Of a stretch of DNA of 64,000 nucleotides, positions 1 to 10,810 are shown one piece after another (positions within the stretch are counted from its first letter, which is position 1; each line of letters opens with the position of its first letter). The notes under the pieces were generated by a model. The model was not told the DNA's origin. It saw only the letters and a list, made by a program, of their open reading frames with translations, and did not search any database. Source of the stretch: Modestobacter sp. Leaf380. GTDB taxonomy: Bacteria > Actinomycetota > Actinomycetes > Mycobacteriales > Geodermatophilaceae. The stretch covers positions 271,012-335,011 of the forward strand of contig NZ_LMQC01000012.1 in NCBI RefSeq assembly GCF_001424485.1. The letters run 5' to 3'. A program made the position numbers and the translations under genes.

Positions 1-374
1 AAGTCCAGGTCCAGCTCGTCGTGCACCACCACCAGCTCGGTGGCGGCGATCGAGTGGTAGCCGAGCAGGCCCTGGACCGGGCCGCCGGACTCGTTCATGT
101 AGGTCGTGGGCTGGGCCAGCACGACGCGCCGGCCGGCCAGCCGGCAATCGCCGGACACCGAGCGGGCCCGCGGGCCCTTGCCCGGGGACAGCTTGGCCCC
201 GGCGCGGGCGGCCAGCTCGGCCAGCACCATGGCGCCCACGTTGTGCCGGTTGCCGGCGTAGCCGGGGCCGGGGTTGCCCAGGCCGACGACCAGGAACGGG
301 CCGGCGGGGGGCTGCGGGGACGCCGCGGGGGCGCCGGCAGTGCCGGCGCCCCCGCGGGTCGTGCTGTCGGTCAA
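1..374 (-). CDS. pth: Peptidyl-tRNA hydrolase (partial, C-terminus beyond window)
   Basis: Releases peptides from stalled peptidyl-tRNA so that the tRNA can be recycled; cytosolic. The minus-strand reading contains the family signatures FLVVGLGNPGPGYAGNRHNVG, with the catalytic His in the NRHN motif, then LAQPTTYMNESGG and VVVHDELDLD, where the frame leaves the window. No ATG or GTG lies between the rplY stop and the conserved core. The best start is TTG at 372-374, giving about 24 extra low-complexity residues before FLVVGLGNPG; no clear ribosome binding site precedes it, so the start is uncertain. It follows rplY by 8 bases, the usual actinobacterial rplY-pth order, and is probably cotranscribed with it. 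Confidence 0.93.
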   Translation of the reverse strand, partial: MTDSTTRGGAGTAGAPAASPQPPAGPFLVVGLGNPGPGYAGNRHNVGAMVLAELAARAGAKLSPGKGPRARSVSGDCRLAGRRVVLAQPTTYMNESGGPVQGLLGYHSIAATELVVVHDELDLD

Positions 375-382
375 GGGAGGAG

Positions 383-1072
383 TCAGCTGGACTTCTCGGC
401 GGAGTCCATCGACTCGCCGCTGCCCTGGTCCTGCGGCTCCGGGACGACGTCGCCGTCGGCGTCGGACTCCTCGCGCTCGATGCCGGCCTCGGCCTCGGCG
501 GCCTCCAGCTCGGCCTCGAGGGCCTCGGCGGTCGGGGCGGCCAGGAAGCCGATGACCTGGGCCTCGGGGTCGGTGAGCAGCGTCGCGCCCTCGGGCAGCG
601 GCAGGTCGGCGGCGGCGAAGCCCTCGCCCGCGGCGCGGCCGGAGATGTCGACCTCGATGTTCTCGGGGATCGACGTGGCCGGGACCTCGATCGAGATGGT
701 GTTCAGCTCGAAGTTGATGATCGTCTCGGGCGCGACGTCGCCGGTGGTGATGATCGGGATGTCGACGGTGACCTTCTCGCCGCGACGGACGATCAGCAGG
801 TCCACGTGCTCGTGGACGCGGGTCAGCGGGTCCCGCTGGATGGACTTGGTCAGCGCCAGGTGCTCGGTGCCCTCGAGGGTCACGGTCAGCAGCACGTTGG
901 TGCCGCCGTTGCGCAGCGCCGCGGCGAACTCGCGCGCGGGGAGGGACAGGTGCTGGACGGCCTGGCCGTGCCCGTACAGGACGGCGGGGACGCGGCCGGC
1001 ACGACGGGTGCGGCGGGCGCTGCCCTTGCCGAACTCGGTGCGGGGCTCGGCGGCGAGGCGGAAGTCGGCCAC
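383..1072 (-). CDS. rplY: 50S ribosomal protein L25/Ctc family
   Basis: Binds 5S rRNA in the large ribosomal subunit; the longer Ctc form is associated with general stress. The protein is 229 aa, with an N-terminal L25 domain (EFGKGSARRTRRAGRVPAVLYG at about 12-33) and a C-terminal TL5/Ctc beta domain (about 95-190). The tail is acidic and low-complexity, rich in Glu, Ala and Ser. The GTG start at 1072 was chosen over longer options because GAGGAG sits 10 bases upstream and TVADFRL matches the usual N-terminus. It lies between prs and pth. Confidence 0.95.
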   Translation of the reverse strand: MADFRLAAEPRTEFGKGSARRTRRAGRVPAVLYGHGQAVQHLSLPAREFAAALRNGGTNVLLTVTLEGTEHLALTKSIQRDPLTRVHEHVDLLIVRRGEKVTVDIPIITTGDVAPETIINFELNTISIEVPATSIPENIEVDISGRAAGEGFAAADLPLPEGATLLTDPEAQVIGFLAAPTAEALEAELEAAEAEAGIEREESDADGDVVPEPQDQGSGESMDSAEKSS

Positions 1073-1202
1073 GGTGGGTGTGCTCCTCAGTAGATCCGGG
1101 TCTGCGGCCGGCGGGGCGGCGCGGCACGCCCGGAAGGGGCACACGCACGTCGATCACGGAGTGCGGACACGGGTCCGCCTCCCTCGCCGGGCAACGCTGG
1201 CC

Positions 1203-1208
1203 AGACTA
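1203..1208 (-). promoter_or_regulatory. Candidate -10 box for rplY-pth
   Basis: TAGTCT on the minus strand in the 145-base gap between prs and rplY resembles an actinobacterial -10 element. No good -35 is visible. It would give a leader of about 125 bases before the rplY GTG. Confidence 0.35.
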
Positions 1209-1217
1209 CACCGGCCC

Positions 1218-2198
1218 TCAGCTGGCGCCGTCGAACAGGCTGGTGACGGAGCCGTCCTCGAAGACCTCGCGGATCGCCCGGGCCAGCAGCGGGGCGATGG
1301 ACAGCACGGTCAGCTTGTCGAAGCGCCGATCGTCCGGGATCGGCAGCGTGTTGGTGATCAGCACCTCCGACGCCCGGCTGTTCTTCAGCCGGTCGACCGC
1401 CGGGCCCGACAGCACGCCGTGCGTGGCGGCGATGACGACGTCGGCAGCGCCCTCGGCGAAGAGCGTCTCGGCGGCCTTCACGATCGTGCCGCCGGTGTCG
1501 ATCATGTCGTCGACCAGGATGCAGACCCGGCCGCGGACGTCACCGACGACGCGGTTGGCGACGACCTCGTTGGGGCGGGTCATGTCGCGGGTCTTGTGGA
1601 TGAAGGCCAGCGGGGTGCCGCCGAGCTTGTCCGACCAGCGCTCGGAGACCCGGACGCGCCCGGAGTCGGGCGAGACGACGGTGAGGTCGCGGTCGCCCCA
1701 CTTGCGCTTGACCTCCTCGATGAGCAGGTCCATCGCGAAGAGGTGGTCGACGGGGCCGTCGAAGAAGCCCTGCACCTGCGCGGTGTGCAGGTCCACCGAC
1801 ATCAGCCGGTCGGCGCCGGCGGTCTTGAACAGGTCGGCGACCAGGCGGGCGGAGATGGGCTCGCGGCCGCGGTGCTTCTTGTCCTGCCGGGCGTAGGGGA
1901 AGAACGGGGCGACGACGGTGATCCGCTTGGCCGAGGCGCGCTTGGCGGCGTCCACCATCAGCAGCGACTCCATCAGCCAGGTGTTGATCGGCGAGGTGTG
2001 GCTCTGCACGATGAAGGCGTCGGACCCGCGGACGGACTCCTCGAAGCGGACGTAGAGCTCGCCGTTGGCGAACTCGTAGCTCGAGGTCGGCGTCGGGGGT
2101 ACGCCCAGGTAGCCGCCGATCTCCTCGGCCAGCTCGGGGTACGCCCGGCCGGAGAAGAGCATCAGGCTCTTGGTGGGCGTCTGGGTGATGGCGCTCAT
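1218..2198 (-). CDS. prs: Ribose-phosphate diphosphokinase (PRPP synthetase)
   Basis: Makes 5-phosphoribosyl 1-diphosphate from ribose 5-phosphate and ATP for nucleotide, His and Trp synthesis and for the decaprenyl-phosphoryl-arabinose precursor in actinobacteria. It has 326 aa, the normal length. Visible motifs are the flexible ATP loop YARQDKKHRGREP (102-114), the divalent-metal motif SVDLHTAQVQGFF (134-146) and the PRPP-binding loop DDMIDTGGT (230-238). The ATG overlaps the glmU stop as ATGA (2195-2198), so the two are translationally coupled. Confidence 0.98.
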   Translation of the reverse strand: MSAITQTPTKSLMLFSGRAYPELAEEIGGYLGVPPTPTSSYEFANGELYVRFEESVRGSDAFIVQSHTSPINTWLMESLLMVDAAKRASAKRITVVAPFFPYARQDKKHRGREPISARLVADLFKTAGADRLMSVDLHTAQVQGFFDGPVDHLFAMDLLIEEVKRKWGDRDLTVVSPDSGRVRVSERWSDKLGGTPLAFIHKTRDMTRPNEVVANRVVGDVRGRVCILVDDMIDTGGTIVKAAETLFAEGAADVVIAATHGVLSGPAVDRLKNSRASEVLITNTLPIPDDRRFDKLTVLSIAPLLARAIREVFEDGSVTSLFDGAS

Positions 2199-3691
2199 GC
2201 GGGGGGCCCCTGCCGCTCGTCGGTGCTGTCCGCGGCCGCGGTCCGGGCTGCGGCTGCCGCGGCTGCGGCAGCAGGCGTCCCGGGACGGCGGCGGCCGACC
2301 CAGCCTGTCACATTGCGCTGAGTGGCCCGGGCCACGCCCATGGCCCCCGGCGGGACGTCGGCGGTGATCACCGAACCCGCCGCGGTGTAGGCGCCGTCCC
2401 CCACCGTGACCGGGGCGACGAACATGTTGTCGGCACCGGTGCGCGCGTGGCTGCCGATCGTCGTGTGGTGCTTGGCGACGCCGTCGTAGTTGACGAAGAC
2501 GGTGGCCGCACCGATGTTCGTGCCCTCGCCGATGGTCGCGTCCCCGACGTAGGACAGGTGCGGGATCTTCGACCCCTCGCCCAGGGAGGCGTTCTTGGTC
2601 TCGACGAACGTGCCCACCTTCGAGCCGCGGGCCAGCCGGGTGCCCGGCCGCAGGTAGGCGAAGGGGCCCACCGACACGTCCGGTCCGACGACGGCGAGCT
2701 CGGCGTGGGTGCGCACGACGCGGGCGCCCTCGCCCACCTCGCAGTCGGTCAGCGTGCTGTCGGGCCCGACGACCGCACCGGTCGCCACCGTGGTGGCACC
2801 CAGCAGCTGGGTGCCCGGCTGGAGGACGGCGTCGGCGGCGACCTCGACGGTGACGTCGACCCAGGTGGTGTCGGGGTCCACGACGGTGACCCCGCCGCGC
2901 ATCAGGTCGTCGAGGACCCGGTCGTTGAGCGTGCGGCGGCGGGCGGCGAGCTCCCGCTGGTCGTTGCAGCCCAGGGTGTCGTCGGCGTCGGCGGCACGGT
3001 GGCCGCCGACCGGGGCGCCGTCGCCGACGAGCAGACCGAGCACGTCGGTCAGGTACTGCTCCCCCTGGTCGTTGGCGGCCCCGACCCGGGTCAGCGCCTC
3101 CCGCACGGCCTGCGCGTCCCCGACGTAGACCCCGGCGTTGACCTCGGTGATCGTCCGCTGCTCGGGGGTGGCGTCGCGCTCCTCGACGATGGCGGTGACC
3201 CGGCCGGCGTCGTCGCGCACGATCCGACCCAGACCGGTGGGGTCGGGCACCGATGCGGTCAGCACGGTGAGCACGTCACCGGCGTCCCGGTGCGCCTGCA
3301 CCAGGTCCTGCACGGTGGAGACCCGAAGCAGCGGGGCGTCGCCGTTGACGATGAGCACCGGGCCGGCCAGCCCGGGGACGGCGTCCAGCGCCACGGCCGC
3401 CGCGTGGCCGGAGCCGTTCTGCTGCTCCTGCACGACGGGCAGCGCCAGCGGGGCGATCCGGGCCAGGTGCTCCTCGACCTGGTCCCGGCCCGAACCGACG
3501 ACGACCACGGTCTGGCCGGCACCGAGCGGGGCGGCCGCGGCGAGCACGTGCCCGAGCATCGACCGCCCGCCGAGGGCGTGCAGCACCTTGGGACGGCGCG
3601 AGCGCATCCGGGTGCCCTGTCCGGCGGCCAGGACGACGACGGCGGCGACGACGCCGCCGGTCGGGGGGACGGACGGTTCCGGGGAGCTCAC
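2195..3691 (-). CDS. glmU: Bifunctional UDP-GlcNAc pyrophosphorylase / GlcN-1-P acetyltransferase
   Basis: Performs the last two steps to UDP-N-acetylglucosamine for peptidoglycan. It is 498 aa from the GTG at 3691. The N-terminal nucleotidyltransferase carries LAAGQGTRMRSRRPK near residues 21-35 and the C-terminal half is a left-handed beta-helix of hexapeptide repeats with a conserved FVETKNA and YVGDATIGEGTNIGA. Its last ~45 residues are an Ala-rich extension ending TDERQGPPA. The GTG at 3691 was preferred over the track-length alternative because GGAGGAA lies 7 bases upstream. It is downstream of tRNA-Gln and upstream of prs. Confidence 0.97.
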   Translation of the reverse strand: MSSPEPSVPPTGGVVAAVVVLAAGQGTRMRSRRPKVLHALGGRSMLGHVLAAAAPLGAGQTVVVVGSGRDQVEEHLARIAPLALPVVQEQQNGSGHAAAVALDAVPGLAGPVLIVNGDAPLLRVSTVQDLVQAHRDAGDVLTVLTASVPDPTGLGRIVRDDAGRVTAIVEERDATPEQRTITEVNAGVYVGDAQAVREALTRVGAANDQGEQYLTDVLGLLVGDGAPVGGHRAADADDTLGCNDQRELAARRRTLNDRVLDDLMRGGVTVVDPDTTWVDVTVEVAADAVLQPGTQLLGATTVATGAVVGPDSTLTDCEVGEGARVVRTHAELAVVGPDVSVGPFAYLRPGTRLARGSKVGTFVETKNASLGEGSKIPHLSYVGDATIGEGTNIGAATVFVNYDGVAKHHTTIGSHARTGADNMFVAPVTVGDGAYTAAGSVITADVPPGAMGVARATQRNVTGWVGRRRPGTPAAAAAAAAARTAAADSTDERQGPPA

Positions 3692-3729
3692 GCGGGGGTT
3701 CCTCCAACGACGGGGACGACGGTCACCAG

Positions 3730-3802
3730 CTGGGGGACTCGGACTCGAACCGAGACTGCACGGCTCCAAAGGCCGGCGGGCTGCCGATTACCCCATCCCC
3801 CA
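3730..3802 (-). tRNA. tRNA-Gln (TTG anticodon)
   Basis: The minus strand folds as a cloverleaf. The acceptor stem TGGGGGA/TCCCCCA is complete, the anticodon loop CTTTGGA carries TTG, and the T-arm is CTCGG-TTCGAGT-CCGAG with discriminator G at 3730. CCA is not encoded. A TAGTCT -10-like box lies about 30 bases upstream (3832-3837). tRNA-Gln between ispE and glmU is a conserved actinobacterial arrangement. Confidence 0.95.
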
Positions 3803-3875
3803 CTGCCCCGGCCGGGCCGGGAGCAGGTCCGAGACTAGGGCGCGGGTGCGCCTGCGGCGAGCACGGGGACGACGC

Positions 3876-4829
3876 TCACCCGACCAGCCGGGCCCCGGGC
3901 ACCGGCCCGTGCACCGCCCGGACGGCCCGGAAGACGCCGTCCCCGGACAGCGTCGCGGCCACCTGCGCCGCGGCGTCCTCGTCGGCGACGAGACCGGCGA
4001 CCGTGGGCCCCGAGCCGCTCACCAGGCCGGCCAGAGCACCGGCGTCGGTGACCGCCCGCAGCCCCCGGCGCAGCTCGGGCCGCAGCCCCACGGCGGGAGC
4101 CTGCAGGTCGTTGGCCAGTTCGGCGGCCAGCGCGTCCGCCGGTCCGCTGCGCAGGGCCGTGAGGACCGCGTCCGGCGTCCCGGCCGCCGACTCGGCGGGC
4201 ACCCGGCCCTCCTCACGCAACCGGTCCAGCTCGCGGTAGACCGTCGGGGTGGACAGGCCCTCCCCGGCGATGCCCAGGACCCAGTCGGTCCGCCGGCGGG
4301 CCAGCACCGGCGAGAGCAGCTCGCCGCGGCCGGTGCCCAGCGCCACCCCGCCGTGCAGGCTGAACGGGACGTCGCTGCCCAGCTCCGCGGCCAGCTCCGA
4401 CAGGTCCCCGCGCGTCGCCCGGGTGCCCCAGAGCGCGTCCAGGGCGACCAGCGCGGCCGCGGCGTCGGCCGAGCCCCCGGCCAGCCCGGCGGCGGCCGGG
4501 ATGGTCTTGTCCACGTGCATGGCGGCATCGGCCGGGACGCCGGCGTGGGCGGCCAGCAGCAGGGCCGCCCGCCACACCAGGTTCCGGGCGTCGGTGGGGA
4601 CGGCGCCGTCGGCTGCACCCTCCCCAGCCACGGTCAGGGACAGGCCCTCCCCCGGGCGCACGGTGACGGTGTCCAGCAGCGAGACGGCCAGGTAGACCGT
4701 GGTCAGCTCGTGGAAGCCGTCGGCCCGCAGCGGGCCGACCGCCAGGTGCACGTTGACCTTGGCGGGGGCGTGCGCGGCGACCGACCCGTCCCCGGCGATG
4801 CGGCCCGGTCCGGCCGACGTCCTGGTCAC
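3876..4829 (-). CDS. ispE: 4-diphosphocytidyl-2-C-methyl-D-erythritol kinase
   Basis: Phosphorylates CDP-methylerythritol in the MEP isoprenoid pathway. The 317-aa GHMP-kinase fold shows the N-terminal substrate motif HAPAKVNVHLAVGPLRADGFHEL (about 20-42), the glycine-rich ATP loop PAAAGLAGGSADAAAAL (about 111-127) and the C-terminal GSGPTVAGL (about 274-282). It starts 4 bases after the rsmA stop, so rsmA and ispE form one unit. Confidence 0.97.
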   Translation of the reverse strand: MTRTSAGPGRIAGDGSVAAHAPAKVNVHLAVGPLRADGFHELTTVYLAVSLLDTVTVRPGEGLSLTVAGEGAADGAVPTDARNLVWRAALLLAAHAGVPADAAMHVDKTIPAAAGLAGGSADAAAALVALDALWGTRATRGDLSELAAELGSDVPFSLHGGVALGTGRGELLSPVLARRRTDWVLGIAGEGLSTPTVYRELDRLREEGRVPAESAAGTPDAVLTALRSGPADALAAELANDLQAPAVGLRPELRRGLRAVTDAGALAGLVSGSGPTVAGLVADEDAAAQVAATLSGDGVFRAVRAVHGPVPGARLVG

Positions 4830-4833
4830 CGGG

Positions 4834-5703
4834 TCAGCCCGCCGGGACGCGATCGGTGGCCGCGAGGCGGGCGAAGTCGGTGACCGAGAGCCGCTCGCCC
4901 CGCCAGGTCGGGTCGATGCCCGCGGCCCGCAGCCGGACCTCGGCGGCGGCCGGGCTGCCGGCCCAGCCGGCGAGGGCGGCCCGCAGCCCCTTGCGGCGGG
5001 TGGCGAAGGCGGCGTCCACGACGGCGAAGGTGGCCGCCCGGTCGCCGGCGGGCGGCTCGCGGCGGGTGAGCCGGACCAGGCCCGAGTCCACGTTGGGCAC
5101 CGGCCAGAAGACCGGCCGGCCCACGGCGCCGGCCCGCGTGACCTCGGCGTACCAGGCGGCCTTGACGCTGGGGACGCCGTAGGCGTCGGTGCCGGGGGCG
5201 GCGGCGAGCCGGTCGGCGACCTCGAGCTGCACCAGCACCAGCGCGGTGCGGATCGTCGGGAACCGCTCCAGCAGCTGCAGCAGGACCGGGACCGAGATGT
5301 TGTACGGCAGGTTGGCGACCAGCGCGGTGGGCGCCGGGCCGGGCAGCTCGGTCACCTTCATGGCGTCCGCGGTGACGACGGTCAGCCGGTCGGCCAGCCC
5401 CGGGGTCCGCTCGGCGACCGTCGAGGGCAGCAGCTGTGCCAGCCGGGGGTCGACCTCCACGGCGGTGACGTGCGCGGCCGCCGGGAGCAGGCCCAGGGTC
5501 AGCGAGCCCAGCCCGGGGCCGATCTCGCAGACCACGTCGTCGGGCCGCAGCTGCGCGGTCCGCACGATCCGGCGGATGGTGTTGGCGTCGTGCAGGAAGT
5601 TCTGCCCGAGCTGCTTGGTCGGACGCAGGTCGAGCTGCTGGGCCAGGCTGCGGATCGCAGCCGGGCCCAGCAGCCCGTCCCCGACGTCGGGGGTGGTGCT
5701 CAG
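4834..5703 (-). CDS. rsmA: 16S rRNA (adenine1518/1519-N6) dimethyltransferase
   Basis: KsgA/Dim1-family SAM-dependent methylase that dimethylates two adenines near the 3' end of 16S rRNA. It shows [11 protein letters not shown] near the N-terminus, the SAM motif [15 protein letters not shown] and the catalytic [11 protein letters not shown]. No ATG, GTG or TTG lies between the rpf stop and the conserved core. CTG at 5701-5703, 13 codons before AAIRSLA, gives 289 aa, the normal family length, but is a non-canonical start. Longer starts would overlap the rpf catalytic domain by about 200 bases. Function is certain; the start is not. Confidence 0.93.
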   Translation of the reverse strand: MSTTPDVGDGLLGPAAIRSLAQQLDLRPTKQLGQNFLHDANTIRRIVRTAQLRPDDVVCEIGPGLGSLTLGLLPAAAHVTAVEVDPRLAQLLPSTVAERTPGLADRLTVVTADAMKVTELPGPAPTALVANLPYNISVPVLLQLLERFPTIRTALVLVQLEVADRLAAAPGTDAYGVPSVKAAWYAEVTRAGAVGRPVFWPVPNVDSGLVRLTRREPPAGDRAATFAVVDAAFATRRKGLRAALAGWAGSPAAAEVRLRAAGIDPTWRGERLSVTDFARLAATDRVPAG

Positions 5704-5716
5704 CGGTCCTGCTGCA

Positions 5717-7018
<1,302 letters not shown>

Positions 7019-7025
7019 TCACGAC

Positions 7026-7053
7026 ACGATAACGAACCTGGCACGGAAGACAA
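7026..7053 (-). promoter_or_regulatory. Candidate promoter of the rpf operon
   Basis: On the minus strand TTGTCT (7053-7048) and TATCGT (7031-7026), 16 bases apart, form the best promoter in the 328-base gap upstream of rpf. It would give a GC-rich leader of about 140 bases, long enough for RNA-based control, but I could not match the leader to a known riboswitch. Confidence 0.35.
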
Positions 7054-7122
7054 TGCTGCCGACTCAGGAAAGCAGGTCTCCGAGTCGACAAGCGGTCGCC
7101 ACGCCGACACCACGCGTCACGT

Positions 7123-7140
7123 CCACGCTGGTCAGCGTGG
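7123..7140 (-). terminator. Hairpin downstream of the 7209-8048 membrane protein
   Basis: A perfect 7-bp stem (CCACGCT/AGCGTGG) with loop GGTC lies about 70 bases after the stop of the upstream minus-strand gene. No U-tract follows, which is usual for actinobacterial terminators. Confidence 0.4.
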
Positions 7141-7208
7141 GGCGAGTGGGGTCGGGGCCTGTGTCGAGCGCCACCCTGTGACGCCGGACCCCTCCGCGGG
7201 CGGTGCGG

Positions 7209-8048
7209 TCAGCCGGCGAGGGCGGGCGCGGTGTGGCGCACCGGCTTCAGCCAGGTCAGCAGGAACCCGGCCACGGCCAGGCCGGCGGTGATCGTGGAGA
7301 ACCCCCCGGCCACCAGCGCCACCGGCAGCAGGTCGACCCCGTCGGTCACCCGGTCCCCCAGGTCCACCCCGGCCAGCAGCAGCAGCGCCCCCAGCGGGAG
7401 CAGCGCCACGACGCTCACGGCCGCCGTCACCAGGTGGGCGGTCCAGGTGCGCAGCGCCTCGTCGACCGGGACGTCGGCCCCCTCGGCCGCGAGCGGCCGG
7501 ACCAGCACCCGCAGCAGGGCCACCTCGGCCAGCAGCCAGGCCGCCGCCGGCACGACGAGGGCCACCGTGGCGACCCCGCCGTCCAGGCTGTCGGCCCGCC
7601 ACAGCAGCGCGGCCGCGGCGAGCTCGCCGACCACGGCACCGCGGGCGCTCCACAGCAGCCACGGGGAGACCTGGTCCCCCCGCCGGGGACGGCGGGCCGG
7701 GGAGGACAGCGCCCACCGCGGCCGGGGGCGGGTGGCCTCGGCCAGCAGCACGCCCAGCAGGAGCCCCACCACCAGCGCGGGCAGCCAGAGGAAGACCGAG
7801 GCCTCGGCGAAGAGCACGACGCTGGCCACCACCGCGACCAGGCCGAGCCCGAAGCCGAGCTGGCGGACCCGGCGGCCGTGCCGGGCCTGCCGGGCGAGCA
7901 CCGCGGCACCCTCCTCGGAGGGCGGCACCAGCTCCACCCCGCCGCCGGCGACGACCCGACGGTCGGTCGCCCGGGCCCAGCCGCGGGCCAACAGCCCGGC
8001 GGGCACCATCACGGCGATGAACAGCACGACGGCGATGAGGCGACCCAC
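7209..8048 (-). CDS. Multi-pass membrane protein, function unknown
   Basis: A 279-aa protein with about seven hydrophobic segments: residues 5-22, 65-82, 87-106, 138-152, 162-182, 209-231 and 243-266. The N-terminal helix is followed by a short basic cytosolic stretch (ARQARHGRRVRQ). No enzyme motif was recognised. It follows tatD by 57 bases on the same strand and may be its operon partner. I do not recognise the family. Confidence 0.8.
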   Translation of the reverse strand: MGRLIAVVLFIAVMVPAGLLARGWARATDRRVVAGGGVELVPPSEEGAAVLARQARHGRRVRQLGFGLGLVAVVASVVLFAEASVFLWLPALVVGLLLGVLLAEATRPRPRWALSSPARRPRRGDQVSPWLLWSARGAVVGELAAAALLWRADSLDGGVATVALVVPAAAWLLAEVALLRVLVRPLAAEGADVPVDEALRTWTAHLVTAAVSVVALLPLGALLLLAGVDLGDRVTDGVDLLPVALVAGGFSTITAGLAVAGFLLTWLKPVRHTAPALAG

Positions 8049-8105
8049 GGGGTCAGTGTCCCCCTGTTGAGGGCACCGGTGCCACGTGCGCCCTCACCAC
8101 CGCCC

Positions 8106-8972
8106 TCACCACCGGCCGAAGACGCGCTCCCCGGTGGCGGTCAGGGTGTCGCACAGCTGGCCGAGCCCGACCCCGGTGACCTCGGCCAGCGCGCGGACGG
8201 TCAGCGGCACCAGCCGGGAGCCGTTGGGGCGCCCCCGGTGCGGGACGGGGGTGAGGAACGGGCTGTCGGTCTCGACCAGCACCTGGTCGACCGGGGCCAG
8301 GGCGGCGGCCTCGCGCAGGTAGCCGGCGTTGGCGAAGGTCAGCGTGCCGGCGAAGGACAGCACGGCGCCGCGGTCCAGGCACTGCCGGGCGAAGGCGGCG
8401 TCCCCGGAGAAGCAGTGGAAGACGGTGTGCTCGGGCAGGCCCTCGTCGTCGAGCACCCGGAGCACCTCGGCGTGGGCGTCCCGGTCGTGGATGACCAGCG
8501 CGATGCCGTGCCGCTTGGCGATGCGGATGTGCGCCCGGAAGGACTCCTCCTGCGCGGCCCAGCCGTCCTCGCCGGTGCGGTACCGGTCCAGGCCGGTCTC
8601 CCCCACCGCGCGCACCCGGGGCAGCGCGGCCAGCCGGTCGATCTCGGCCAGCGCCTCCGGGGTGGCCGCGCCGTCCCCGGCCTCGTTGGGGTGCAGGGCG
8701 ACCGCGGCCAGCACCGAGGGGTGCCGCTCCGCCAGCGCCGCCGACCACTGCGAGCTGGCGACGTCGACCCCCACCTGCACCAGCCGGGTCACCCCGACGG
8801 CGGCCGCGGCGGCGATCTCGTCGTCCACCTCGGCGTCGGTGGGCGTCCGGTCCTCCCCGCCGACGGCGATGTCGAGGTGGGTGTGGCTGTCCAGCGCGGG
8901 CGCCGGCAGCGGCTCCGGGGACGGCGGCGGCTCACCCCGCCGGTTGGCCCGCGAGGACGCCGACCGGCTCAC
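8106..8972 (-). CDS. tatD: TatD-family metal-dependent DNase
   Basis: TIM-barrel amidohydrolase-fold 3'-5' exonuclease. Visible metal and family motifs in 288 aa are DSHTHLDIA near residue 28, [22 protein letters not shown] and [19 protein letters not shown]. The GTG start overlaps the metG stop as GTGA (8969-8972), so it is coupled to metG, the usual metG-tatD pair in actinobacteria. Confidence 0.95.
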   Translation of the reverse strand: MSRSASSRANRRGEPPPSPEPLPAPALDSHTHLDIAVGGEDRTPTDAEVDDEIAAAAAVGVTRLVQVGVDVASSQWSAALAERHPSVLAAVALHPNEAGDGAATPEALAEIDRLAALPRVRAVGETGLDRYRTGEDGWAAQEESFRAHIRIAKRHGIALVIHDRDAHAEVLRVLDDEGLPEHTVFHCFSGDAAFARQCLDRGAVLSFAGTLTFANAGYLREAAALAPVDQVLVETDSPFLTPVPHRGRPNGSRLVPLTVRALAEVTGVGLGQLCDTLTATGERVFGRW

Positions 8973-10765
8973 TCGGACCCCTCCGCGAACCGGGCCAGCT
9001 CCTCCTCCACGATCGAGGGGTCCAGCTTGGTGAAGACCGGCCTGGGGGCCGACAGCGGCGTCCCCGGCACGATCGGCACGGACTGCCAGACGGCCTGACC
9101 GGTGCCGTAGTCCCCGGTGATGACCGGGTAGGGCCGGCCGTCGTCGAGGTCGGTGACCTCCTCGACCCGCGGCGCCACGGACCAGACGCCCTCCCCGCCG
9201 AGCAGCTCGTGCACCTGCTGGGCCGAGTGCGGCAGGAACGGGGACAGCAGCCCGTTGCAGTCCTTGATCGCCTGCAGGGCGGTGTACAGCACCGAGTCCC
9301 GGCGGGCCGGGTCCTCCTTGAGCTTCCACGGCGCCTGGTCGGACAGGTACTTGTTGGCCTCGCCGACGACCCGCATGGCCTCGTTGACGGCGGCCTTCTG
9401 CCGGTTGCGGCCCAGCAGCTCCCCGACCGGCGCGAAGGCGCCGGAGGTGGTGGCCAGCAGGGCCCGGTCGGCGTCGGTCAGGTCACCGGGCTGCGGGATC
9501 GCGCCCACGTTCTTGGCCGCCATCGAGATCGACCGGTTGACCAGGTTGCCCCAGCCGGCGACGAGCTCGTCGTTGTTGCGGCGCAGGAACTCCGCCCAGG
9601 TGAAGTCGGTGTCCTGGTTCTCCGGACCGGCGACGGCGATGAAGTAGCGCAGCGCGTCGGCGTCGTAGCGGGCCAGGAAGTCCTTGACGTAGATGACCAC
9701 CCGGCGCGAGGAGGAGAACTTCTTGCCCTCCATGGTCAGGAACTCACTCGACACCACCTCGGTGGGCAGGTTCAGGCGCCCGTAGGACCCCGGCGTCCCG
9801 CCCTTGGCGGCCTCGCCGTTGTAGCCGAGCAGCTGGGCGGGCCAGATCTCGGAGTGGAAGACGATGTTGTCCTTGCCCATGAAGTAGTAGGCGTCGGAGT
9901 CCGGGGACTGCCACCACTGCCGCCAGGCCTCGGGGTCACCGGACCGGCGGGCCCACTCGATGGACGCCGACAGGTAGCCCACGACGGCGTCGAACCAGAC
10001 GTAGATGCGCTTGTCACCGCGGTCCTGCCAGTCCGGCAGCGGGACGCGCACCCCCCAGTCGATGTCGCGGGTGTAGCTGCGCGGCTTGAGGTCGGCCAGC
10101 AGGTTGACGCTGAAGTTCAGGACGTTGGGACGCCAGCTCTTGCGGGTGCCCAGCCAGTCCCCCAGCGCCTTGGCGAAGGCCGGCAGGTCCAGGAACCAGT
10201 GCTCGCTCTCCACGAACTTCGGCGTCTCGCCGTTGATCTTGGAGACCGGGTTGACCAGGTCGACCGGGTCGAGCTGGTTGCCGCAGTTGTCGCACTGGTC
10301 GCCGCGCGCACCGTCGAAGCCGCAGATCGGGCAGGTGCCCTCGATGTAGCGGTCGGGCAGCGTGCGGCCGGTGGAGGGGCTGATCGCGCCCAGCGTCGTC
10401 TGCGGGAAGACGTAGCCGTTCTTCAGCAGCCCCAGGAAGATCTCCTGGCTGACCGCGGCGTGGTTGGCCGTCGTCGTCCGGGTGAACAGGTCGTAGCTGA
10501 GCCCCAGGCCGGTCAGGTCGTCGACGATCACCCGGTTGTTCCGGTCGGCGATCTCCTGCGGGGTGACGCCCTCGGCGTCGGCCGCGACGGTGATCGGCGT
10601 GCCGTGCTCGTCGGTGCCGCTCACCATCAGCACCCGGTCCCCGGCCATCCGGTGGTAGCGGCTGAAGACGTCGGAGGGGACGCCGAAGCCCGAGACGTGC
10701 CCGATGTGCCGCGGGCCGTTGGCGTAGGGCCAGGCGACGGCGGTGAGGATGTGCCGGTCAGTCAC
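8969..10765 (-). CDS. metG: Methionyl-tRNA synthetase
   Basis: Charges tRNA-Met and initiator tRNA. The 598-aa class I enzyme has the HIGH-type motif [16 protein letters not shown] near residues 18-33, the zinc knuckle [18 protein letters not shown] and the KMSKS-type loop KFSSSR. It lacks the C-terminal EMAP domain, as is common in actinobacteria. A TAGGCT -10 box ends 7 bases before its GTG, so the mRNA is probably leaderless. Confidence 0.98.
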   Translation of the reverse strand: MTDRHILTAVAWPYANGPRHIGHVSGFGVPSDVFSRYHRMAGDRVLMVSGTDEHGTPITVAADAEGVTPQEIADRNNRVIVDDLTGLGLSYDLFTRTTTANHAAVSQEIFLGLLKNGYVFPQTTLGAISPSTGRTLPDRYIEGTCPICGFDGARGDQCDNCGNQLDPVDLVNPVSKINGETPKFVESEHWFLDLPAFAKALGDWLGTRKSWRPNVLNFSVNLLADLKPRSYTRDIDWGVRVPLPDWQDRGDKRIYVWFDAVVGYLSASIEWARRSGDPEAWRQWWQSPDSDAYYFMGKDNIVFHSEIWPAQLLGYNGEAAKGGTPGSYGRLNLPTEVVSSEFLTMEGKKFSSSRRVVIYVKDFLARYDADALRYFIAVAGPENQDTDFTWAEFLRRNNDELVAGWGNLVNRSISMAAKNVGAIPQPGDLTDADRALLATTSGAFAPVGELLGRNRQKAAVNEAMRVVGEANKYLSDQAPWKLKEDPARRDSVLYTALQAIKDCNGLLSPFLPHSAQQVHELLGGEGVWSVAPRVEEVTDLDDGRPYPVITGDYGTGQAVWQSVPIVPGTPLSAPRPVFTKLDPSIVEEELARFAEGSE

Positions 10766-10772
10766 GCTCCCG

Positions 10773-10778
10773 AGCCTA
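10773..10778 (-). promoter_or_regulatory. Leaderless -10 box of metG
   Basis: TAGGCT on the minus strand is separated by only 7 bases from the metG GTG, which places the transcription start at or next to the start codon. Confidence 0.55.
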
Positions 10779-10810
10779 CGGATCGCCGTCCACCGGGATC
10801 CGGGCGCCGG